Assembly (NCBI GenBank): GCA_001782645.1
Contig: MFPH01000054.1
Location: forward strand, 1 to 25,943
Source of the DNA: Candidatus Levybacteria bacterium RIFCSPLOWO2_12_FULL_37_14
Lineage (GTDB): Bacteria > Patescibacteriota > Microgenomatia > Levybacterales > UBA12049
Length of the DNA: 25,943 nucleotides
Direction of reading: 5' to 3'
Position numbers and translations under genes: made by a program. Below are positions 20,759-25,943 of this stretch, in pieces. The notes beneath the pieces were generated by a model. The model was not told where the DNA came from and ran no database searches. It saw only the letters and a list, made by a program, of their open reading frames with translations. Numbering within the stretch: the stretch's first letter is position 1; the number at the start of each line of letters is the position of its first letter.

Positions 20759-22117
20759 ATGATAGTCTTAAGGAAAAGACTCTTATTCTGGCTGATAAAA
20801 GCATACTTCAAGAGATGGGGAAGAAATATTCTTATTTATTTTGGAATAGGTCTTGTTATTTTCTTTCTCCTTAATAAAACTTTATCTTATTTCATAGCGC
20901 GTCTGCCATTCATGGAAAAAGAATCGATAGGAATAATAGGAGCTTACAGCATTGACTCTCTACCTCAGGAAATTTTAGGCAAAATATCGAAAGGACTTAC
21001 AAAAACCGAGATAGGCGGAGCCGTTAAGCCTGACATTGCAGAAAGATGGAAGATTGCCCCTAGCGGAAAAGCATATGCTTTTTATTTACGGAAAAACATA
21101 TATTTTTCCGATGGAACAAATTTAACTTCCAGCGATATTAACTATGATTTTGCCGATGTTTCCGTGACAAGGCCTGATAAGTATACCATTGTATTTAGTT
21201 TAAAAGACAACTATTCGCCTTTTCTTGCAACTGTTTCTAAGCCTGTTTTTAAAAAGGGATATGTGGGGGTAGGAGATTATAAAATTAAAAAAATAGAGCT
21301 TAACGGTAACTTTATTAAATCTATTGAATTATATTCTGAAAAATATCATAAAATTCTTACATATCAATTGTTTTATCCGACTGTTTCTGCATTGAAAACT
21401 GCATTTGCTCTTGGAGAGGTATCAAAAATAACGAATTTGCCTGATTTAAATTTCAAAAATACTACATTCAATTCTTTTAAAAATGTAGCGGTTGAAAAAA
21501 AGACAAATCTGGCTTCGCTCGCTACCCTTTTTTACAATACCAAAGATAAAATTCTTTCATCGAAAACGCTGCGGGAAGGCTTGAGCTATACAATGCCGGA
21601 TAATTTTGAGCAGGGAAAAAGAAATTCCAGTCCCCTGCCTTATTTTTCCTATGCGAATCAGGGAGGGTATGACATATATCAACAGGATCTGGAGCACGCA
21701 AAGCTTTTGATAGACAAATCGGAAACAGGAACTGGAAGCGGTAAAATATCTTTGACAATTGACACCTTAGCTAAGTATGAGAGCGTGGCAAAATTTATTG
21801 CCAATATTTGGAAAAAATTAAACATAGAAACTAAAATTCAAGTTATAAATCAAATACCGTCGAGTTTTCAAATTTTTTTAGGAGAATTTAGTGTTTCATC
21901 TGATCCGGACCAATACGTTCTTTGGCATTCGAGTCAAATAAACAATATTACTCGTTATAACAGCGCAAGAGTAGATAAATTATTGGAAGACGGAAGAAAA
22001 GAGCTGGATGTCCGGAAGCGTATTTCTATCTATACCGATTTTCAAAAATATTTACTTTCCGATCCCCCCGCTTCCTTCCTCTTCTTCCCCTATTATTATG
22101 AAGTTTCAAAAAAATAA
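20759..22117 (+). CDS. membrane-anchored family 5 solute-binding-like protein (OppA/DppA type)
   Basis: The 452-residue protein has a basic N-terminus and one transmembrane anchor (about 24-40), not a lipobox. The body follows the SBP_bac_5 plan: LPQEILGKISKGL, an AERWKIAPSGKAYAFYLRKNIYFSDGT stretch seen in segments, LTSSDINYDF, and a late SSDPDQYVLWHSSQ. It is shorter than typical family members (about 500-550). No ABC permease or ATPase genes are nearby. Peptide or oligomer binding is inferred from the family. It is the second gene of the secG operon, 6 nt after the secG stop, with no clear Shine-Dalgarno sequence. Confidence 0.88.
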   Translation: MIVLRKRLLFWLIKAYFKRWGRNILIYFGIGLVIFFLLNKTLSYFIARLPFMEKESIGIIGAYSIDSLPQEILGKISKGLTKTEIGGAVKPDIAERWKIAPSGKAYAFYLRKNIYFSDGTNLTSSDINYDFADVSVTRPDKYTIVFSLKDNYSPFLATVSKPVFKKGYVGVGDYKIKKIELNGNFIKSIELYSEKYHKILTYQLFYPTVSALKTAFALGEVSKITNLPDLNFKNTTFNSFKNVAVEKKTNLASLATLFYNTKDKILSSKTLREGLSYTMPDNFEQGKRNSSPLPYFSYANQGGYDIYQQDLEHAKLLIDKSETGTGSGKISLTIDTLAKYESVAKFIANIWKKLNIETKIQVINQIPSSFQIFLGEFSVSSDPDQYVLWHSSQINNITRYNSARVDKLLEDGRKELDVRKRISIYTDFQKYLLSDPPASFLFFPYYYEVSKK

Positions 22118-22144
22118 GTTGAATTATAGTTTCTTACAACCTCG

Positions 22145-22158
22145 ATGATTCGAATCAT
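22145..22158. promoter_or_regulatory. 14-bp palindrome, copy A
   Basis: ATGATTCGAATCAT is a perfect palindrome in the convergent spacer, 10 bp from the 3' end of the TrpR-like gene. The same 14 bp occurs upstream of that gene (22640-22653). It has no T-run of terminator type directly after it. Confidence 0.55.
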
Positions 22159-22168
22159 AGAGATAGAG

Positions 22169-22621
22169 TTAAAAAATTTTTTGTCTTTTTTTTCTTTGAT
22201 TTTCAGCTTGATTTTTCAGATATGTCCACGTTGATCTTCCCTTTTCCAGAGCCGATGGCATCGCAAGCAATTTAACTAAAGTTTTATCAAATAAGTTAAC
22301 TAAATTTTCCTTTTTAATAATTTTTGAAATAACTTTTTTGTACCCATTGCTTCCTAAATTTCTGGCAAGATTTACCGTTGTAATTGTGCCGGTACTCACT
22401 CTTAATAATTTCTGGATTGATCTGTAGTCATATTTTTTCTCAAGGAGAAACGCAATTGCGAGCCGTTTAGCAATCATAATTTTTTCCGTGGGAGTAAGGA
22501 GATCGGAAATAAATTGGTCCGCTTCTGCTTTATCTTTTAGTTGGGTAATTGTAATAAGAAAAATTTCAAATATCCTATCAGCAATTATTTTAGAAATCGG
22601 GTAATTAGAAATCTGTGACAT
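22169..22621 (-). CDS. YerC/YecD-type TrpR-related DNA-binding protein
   Basis: The 150-residue protein contains a TrpR-like helix-turn-helix at about 42-90: LTPTEKIMIAKRLAIAFLL, then YDYRSIQKLLRVSTGTIT as recognition-helix region. The C-terminus is basic (NQRKKRQKIF). The domain is that of YerC/YecD proteins, whose targets are mostly unknown. The extension after residue 95 is longer than in the roughly 100-residue Firmicutes versions. A TATAAA lies 4 nt before the ATG, so the exact start may be slightly later. Identical 14-bp palindromes flank the gene, and the upstream one would cover its promoter, which suggests autoregulation. Confidence 0.88.
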   Translation of the reverse strand: MSQISNYPISKIIADRIFEIFLITITQLKDKAEADQFISDLLTPTEKIMIAKRLAIAFLLEKKYDYRSIQKLLRVSTGTITTVNLARNLGSNGYKKVISKIIKKENLVNLFDKTLVKLLAMPSALEKGRSTWTYLKNQAENQRKKRQKIF

Positions 22622-22625
22622 ACAT

Positions 22626-22631
22626 TTTATA
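22626..22631 (-). promoter_or_regulatory. possible -10 box of the TrpR-like gene
   Basis: TATAAA on the minus strand lies 4 nt before the ATG. No good -35 box is seen. The palindrome at 22640-22653 occupies the spacer region. Confidence 0.35.
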
Positions 22632-22639
22632 CATTTTCA

Positions 22640-22653
22640 ATGATTCGAATCAT
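22640..22653. promoter_or_regulatory. 14-bp palindrome, copy B, candidate operator
   Basis: ATGATTCGAATCAT sits 9-22 bp upstream of the candidate -10 box of the TrpR-like gene, where a repressor would block RNA polymerase. It is identical to copy A. Confidence 0.6.
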
Positions 22654-22733
22654 GGAGACTAAAACAGTCTATAAGTTTTCATGGTATTAGTCAAGAAACG
22701 GATACTTGTAGATGCCTGCGAGGAGAAGAATAA

Positions 22734-24032
22734 CTAGGCCAGCAGGGATTTGGAGCGGAGTTTTCTGTGGTAGGTGATGGCGAAACGGTGAGCTTCATCA
22801 CGAACTCGCATTACAAGTTTCAAAGCGCCGGAGTTTTTTGGTAAACTTATCTCTTTTAAGTCAGAGGTAACAATTGTTTCTTCTTTTTTTGCCAGCCCGA
22901 TGACTGGAATATTTTTATTGGTTTGTTCTAATACTTTCAATGCGGTTGACACTTGCCCCTTTCCCCCATCAACAATCAAAAGATTTGGGTAAGGCCATTC
23001 AGAATGTTTTATTCTTCTTTGAAGAACTTCTTCCATCATGCCGAAATCATTTGGCGAATTTAATGTTTTAATTTTAAATTTTCTGTATTTTGATCCGTCT
23101 TTTTCCCCGTTTATAAATGTTACCATTGATCCTGTTGCGCTGGTTCCCGAAATGTTTGAAATATCATAACATTCAATTCTTTCTAAGGTTTTCACGTTGA
23201 TATTATTTTTATTTAAAATATCTATTAAGTCCTGAATTTCTTTTTTTCTTAAATCATCGGTAAGATTTGGATCAATATTTAAATCAAGTCCTGTTTTATA
23301 AAATGGTCCCGTGATTAACTCAATTGCCTTGATTTTGCTTTGCAAGAAATTAGCTTTTTCAAATTCTTCATTTTCACTTAAAGCATTTCTTTCCTTTTTA
23401 AGATCTTTAATTATTTTTTTAGCATTACCATTCAGAAAGTCGACAATATGTTTGATATTTTTTCTATACTCTTTTTTAAATTCCGGGGAATTGAAAACAG
23501 GAGGGCAAGGGCAGAGCCTCAAATGATAATATAAGCAGATTTTTCTTGCATGATTCGGAACTGACTGATATGGAAAAATTCTTCTGATTGTTTTTAAAAC
23601 AATTCTTAATGCCTTTGCTCCATTCGGAAAAGGACCGAAGTAAATTGATCCCGCATTTGCGGGATTGTCATTTGGACGTCTTACTGTTAATACTTTTGGG
23701 TATTTTTCTTCTATAGTTATTCGGACCATTGGGTAAGCTTTATCGTCAGTGAGCTTAATATTGTATTTGGGTTTATATTTTTTAATATAACTGTTTTCCA
23801 AAAGGAAAGCTTCGATTTCCGAATTGGTAATTTTCGTTTTTATTTTCGCAATTTGAGAGACTAAAATACTTGTTTTCGTGCCTAAATCTATGTTTTTTAA
23901 GAAATAAGAGGAGATTCTTTTTTTAAGATTTTTTGCTTTTCCGACATATAAAATTTTACCTTTTTCGTCTAAAAAAAGATAAATTCCCGGTCTTGTAGAT
24001 AGCGAATGATATTCCGATAATGACACTAACAA
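22734..24032 (-). CDS. uvrC: excinuclease subunit UvrC, short form without HhH domain
   Basis: The 432-residue protein has an N-terminal GIY-YIG nuclease (16-92: PGIYLFLD, ILYVGKAKNLKKRI), a Cys-containing segment (166-176), a UVR motif (about 204-238) and the RNase H-like nuclease. The catalytic triad is Asp290 (ECYDIS), Asp355 (VDGGKGQ) and His415 (DEAHRFA). It ends right after HRKLRSK, so the C-terminal (HhH)2 DNA-binding domain of normal UvrC (about 600 residues) is missing. Both incision nucleases seem intact. The start is TTG at 24032, chosen because AGGAGG (24041-24046) lies 8 nt upstream. The gene begins 77 bp inside the end of the transglutaminase-like gene, downstream of uvrA. Confidence 0.94.
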   Translation of the reverse strand: MLVSLSEYHSLSTRPGIYLFLDEKGKILYVGKAKNLKKRISSYFLKNIDLGTKTSILVSQIAKIKTKITNSEIEAFLLENSYIKKYKPKYNIKLTDDKAYPMVRITIEEKYPKVLTVRRPNDNPANAGSIYFGPFPNGAKALRIVLKTIRRIFPYQSVPNHARKICLYYHLRLCPCPPVFNSPEFKKEYRKNIKHIVDFLNGNAKKIIKDLKKERNALSENEEFEKANFLQSKIKAIELITGPFYKTGLDLNIDPNLTDDLRKKEIQDLIDILNKNNINVKTLERIECYDISNISGTSATGSMVTFINGEKDGSKYRKFKIKTLNSPNDFGMMEEVLQRRIKHSEWPYPNLLIVDGGKGQVSTALKVLEQTNKNIPVIGLAKKEETIVTSDLKEISLPKNSGALKLVMRVRDEAHRFAITYHRKLRSKSLLA

Positions 24033-25788
24033 ATATAGTTCCTCCTAAAATTGTCCATTGATTCAGAATAAACGGAGTTATTCTAATTTTTTTTGCGATA
24101 TAGCTATCGTTGATTGCTATTCTAACGGTCTCAGTTTTGTTTGTCAAAAACGAAGGTTTCTTAAATTTGATCGGAATTTTTGTAAATCCAAAAGGAGGAA
24201 TTGCTCTCAGGTATATTTTTTGAGATAAGGGTTGCAGGAAACCCGTAGTGATTACAATTTCTTGCGGAAGGGATATTATTTGTCCATTATTTTTAATAAA
24301 AATATTGCCTTGCGGATTAAGTCCTGGAAAATAACCTTTTGCAAAGTCCTCGCTTATGATTAAGCTCTGCGCTTGAGCGGCAAAATTGTCTCCAAATTTT
24401 ACATCTATGTCTTTACCGATTGCATTATCGGAGATTTTATATCCTCCTGCCGGTATGGGATAAGTACTGCTGATCCCTTTTATAGCGAAAGCAAAATGAT
24501 CAAAGTCAAGTGTGTAAAAATAATCTACGCCTCCGGTTGTATTTCCCCAGGTTGGGTCAATCATTATCCATCCTTGCAATTCGTTATCGTAGTATTCCGG
24601 CCAAGCGTGCAAGATGTCTTTAACCAAAGACAAAGGTCTTTCTTTTGAATTTTGCGTAAAGGCAAAACCATTGACTTCGCGAGCCGGAATACCTGCGGCT
24701 CTGGCTATTGCTATAAATAAATCTGTAAATTCAAGGCAAACAGCGGAAGATGGGTTTTTTAGTACTCCATATGCGCCAACTCTTGGTTGATTTTCCTGTA
24801 CTCTGTTGTAATCATATGTTAACGTGTTTACAACGTATTGATAAATGGCATAAGGAGTTTTGAGTTTGAGCGCCAGGTCTTTTATCTCTTTCTTATTTGT
24901 TTCCCAATATGGCTGTTCTTTTACATATTCTTTAAGTTCAGTGTCCGAAAGCTGTTCTTTTCTTGGATTAAGCCATATTTTCGCTTTTCCATTAACAGTG
25001 ATGTCGATTTTTTTACCCGGAGCTAAAATATATTGCGCAAGCCAATTACCGTCAATATCCCGTGTCACATTTTGAGGACTAGGTTCGATGCTGAAAATTT
25101 GAACATCTTGATAGTTAGTTGATGGAGGAAGCGCTATCTCTGTTTTGACCGGAAACAAATTCGAATTTTTCAGATGGTAAAGAAGATTAAAATTGTAAAT
25201 TTGTTCTTTACCGAAAGATATAGATATTCCTGATTCCCCAAGCTCTTCTTTTGTGAAAATTAAATTGTTGTTGATAAGTTTTCCCGTGTCAGGTTTTATG
25301 TAAGAAGGGTTTCCTAAAAATTTAGGAACAATAACATTGACGTTAAAAGCGTTGTATGCTTTTTGCTCACTTAGTCCCGGAATATTTATGTCCCAGATTT
25401 TTCCGGATTTTTGCGCGATATCTTTTGTGTCAAAAGAGATTGAGAAGCTGAGCTTCTTATCAAGACCTACCACCCTGTCATTAAAAACAATTTCGATATT
25501 ATTTCCATCGTCATTTTTTGAAATTTGAGGTGTGATTTTTCCGCCATTGTCACTGGCTAAAACATTTTCGATATTTTTAAATCCAACTTGAATGCTGTAT
25601 GATGATGCGTAATATTGGCTGGTTTTATTTGCCAAGGTTATGTTAAAAGTTACATGCGTCAGAGCATTTTCCAAAACATTGTAGGTGACAGCGTAATCTG
25701 TTGTAAAATTACTTTCTGCAAAAACATGAGACGGAATTAAATATAGGGAAAAAATAAAAACAAATAAAATAATGAGAATCTTTTTCAT
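23956..25788 (-). CDS. exported transglutaminase-like protein
   Basis: The product is about 610 residues from the ATG at 25788. It has a signal peptide (about 1-24, ending VFA), a long beta-rich outer region (25-290), a transglutaminase-like domain and a C-terminal transmembrane helix followed by RRKR. The catalytic triad is present (numbered from the TTG frame): Cys352 in SAVCLEF, His395 in ILHAWPEYY and Asp412 in MIDPTWG. Such domains are cysteine proteases, amidases or crosslinkers of surface proteins. AAGGA lies 7 nt before the ATG, so this start is preferred over the adjacent TTG at 25791. The gene lies 37 bp after uvrA and overlaps uvrC, an unusual partner for repair genes. Confidence 0.88.
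   Translation of the reverse strand: MKKILIILFVFIFSLYLIPSHVFAESNFTTDYAVTYNVLENALTHVTFNITLANKTSQYYASSYSIQVGFKNIENVLASDNGGKITPQISKNDDGNNIEIVFNDRVVGLDKKLSFSISFDTKDIAQKSGKIWDINIPGLSEQKAYNAFNVNVIVPKFLGNPSYIKPDTGKLINNNLIFTKEELGESGISISFGKEQIYNFNLLYHLKNSNLFPVKTEIALPPSTNYQDVQIFSIEPSPQNVTRDIDGNWLAQYILAPGKKIDITVNGKAKIWLNPRKEQLSDTELKEYVKEQPYWETNKKEIKDLALKLKTPYAIYQYVVNTLTYDYNRVQENQPRVGAYGVLKNPSSAVCLEFTDLFIAIARAAGIPAREVNGFAFTQNSKERPLSLVKDILHAWPEYYDNELQGWIMIDPTWGNTTGGVDYFYTLDFDHFAFAIKGISSTYPIPAGGYKISDNAIGKDIDVKFGDNFAAQAQSLIISEDFAKGYFPGLNPQGNIFIKNNGQIISLPQEIVITTGFLQPLSQKIYLRAIPPFGFTKIPIKFKKPSFLTNKTETVRIAINDSYIAKKIRITPFILNQWTILGGTIFVSVIIGISFAIYKTGNLSFFRRKR
24041..24046 (-). promoter_or_regulatory. strong Shine-Dalgarno sequence of uvrC
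   Basis: AGGAGG on the minus strand lies 8 nt before a TTG start. It decides the uvrC start and shows that the ribosomes here do use Shine-Dalgarno pairing for operon-internal genes. Confidence 0.85.
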
Positions 25789-25824
25789 CAATAAATCCTT
25801 AATGATTTATATAATGTTATCACA

Positions 25825-25943
25825 TTACAGAACTTTTTTTAGGAATGCTCCGGTGTAGGAACGAGGATTATTGGCGACTTCGTCCGGAGTACCAAATGCG
25901 ACAATTTCTCCGCCTTTTTCTCCGCCATCGGGTCCTAAATCAA
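25825..25943 (-). CDS. uvrA: excinuclease subunit UvrA, C-terminal end (partial)
   Basis: Only the last 38 codons are in the window. The translation runs from DLGPDGGEKGGEIVAFGTP to PRSYTGAFLKKVL and a TAA stop (25825-25827). DLGPEGG followed by G-G-IVA-GTPE is the conserved end of the second ATPase domain of UvrA, which scans DNA for damage with UvrB and loads it for UvrC. The short tail after SYTG is usual. It is the upstream gene of the operon with the transglutaminase-like gene and uvrC. Confidence 0.95.
   Translation of the reverse strand, partial: DLGPDGGEKGGEIVAFGTPDEVANNPRSYTGAFLKKVL

Noticed and set aside
22172..22185. AT-rich palindrome of A and T runs at the end of the TrpR-like gene
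   Set aside because: It lies in the Lys/Phe-rich C-terminal codons and its low complexity explains it.

Overview
The window is a low-GC bacterial chromosome segment. Gene content and style suggest a Candidate Phyla Radiation (Patescibacteria) genome, probably Microgenomates-like. The signs are many small single-pass proteins with Pro/Thr-rich linkers, streamlined housekeeping genes (RarA, TypA, UvrA/UvrC, Maf, SecG, YvcK, a YerC/TrpR-like protein), several small GIY-YIG ORFs, and palindromic repeats in the spacers. TAA, TAG and TGA all act as stops, so the code is standard. The taxonomic placement is inference; no rRNA is present.

Layout. 1-2760: tRNA-Gly(TCC), a pentein/deiminase-like enzyme, a PerM/AI-2E family membrane protein, tRNA-His(GTG), a GIY-YIG gene and tRNA-Arg(TCT). 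2809-7351 (minus strand): an anchored PsbP-like protein, rarA, a HAD phosphatase and typA. 7352-10311 (plus): a palindromic spacer, a polysaccharide deacetylase, an unrecognised gene and dinB. 10411-13164 (minus): an orphan receiver-domain protein, an ATP-cone/Mrr-type nuclease, a DUF2079 membrane protein and tRNA-Arg(TCG). 13281-16806: maf (minus), then an L,D-transpeptidase, an anchored protein, tRNA-Lys(CTT), a second GIY-YIG gene, a GC-rich palindrome field and a VanW-like protein (all plus). 16801-18958 (minus): two exported or anchored small proteins and a DUF2130 protein. 18988-22117 (plus): a 4-TM holin-superfamily protein, yvcK, secG and an oligopeptide-binding-like protein. 22169-25943 (minus): a TrpR-like regulator between two identical palindromes, then uvrA (partial), a transglutaminase-like protein and uvrC in one operon.

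The strongest system-level signal is the promoter layout. At least twelve genes on both strands have a sigma70-type -10 box, often with TTGACA 17-18 bp upstream, ending only 6-11 nt before the start codon. This predicts leaderless or nearly leaderless mRNAs. By contrast, operon-internal or promoter-distant genes such as uvrC and the transglutaminase gene carry clear Shine-Dalgarno sequences. The promoters correct several gene starts: the receiver protein, the holin-like gene, the VanW gene and the gene at 8506.

A second theme is small palindromes tied to tRNA genes. Hairpins of the form TTCTGC-N3-GCAGAA directly abut three of the five tRNAs. Both GIY-YIG genes lie next to tRNAs and between palindromes. 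A fourth copy of the hairpin is nested in an 82-bp palindromic element flanked by a 17-bp direct repeat, which splits a former two-gene operon. Other notable points are a tRNA-Arg whose 3' end lies 3 nt before an ATG, a tRNA-Lys with C55 in the T-loop, and a UvrC without its C-terminal HhH domain.
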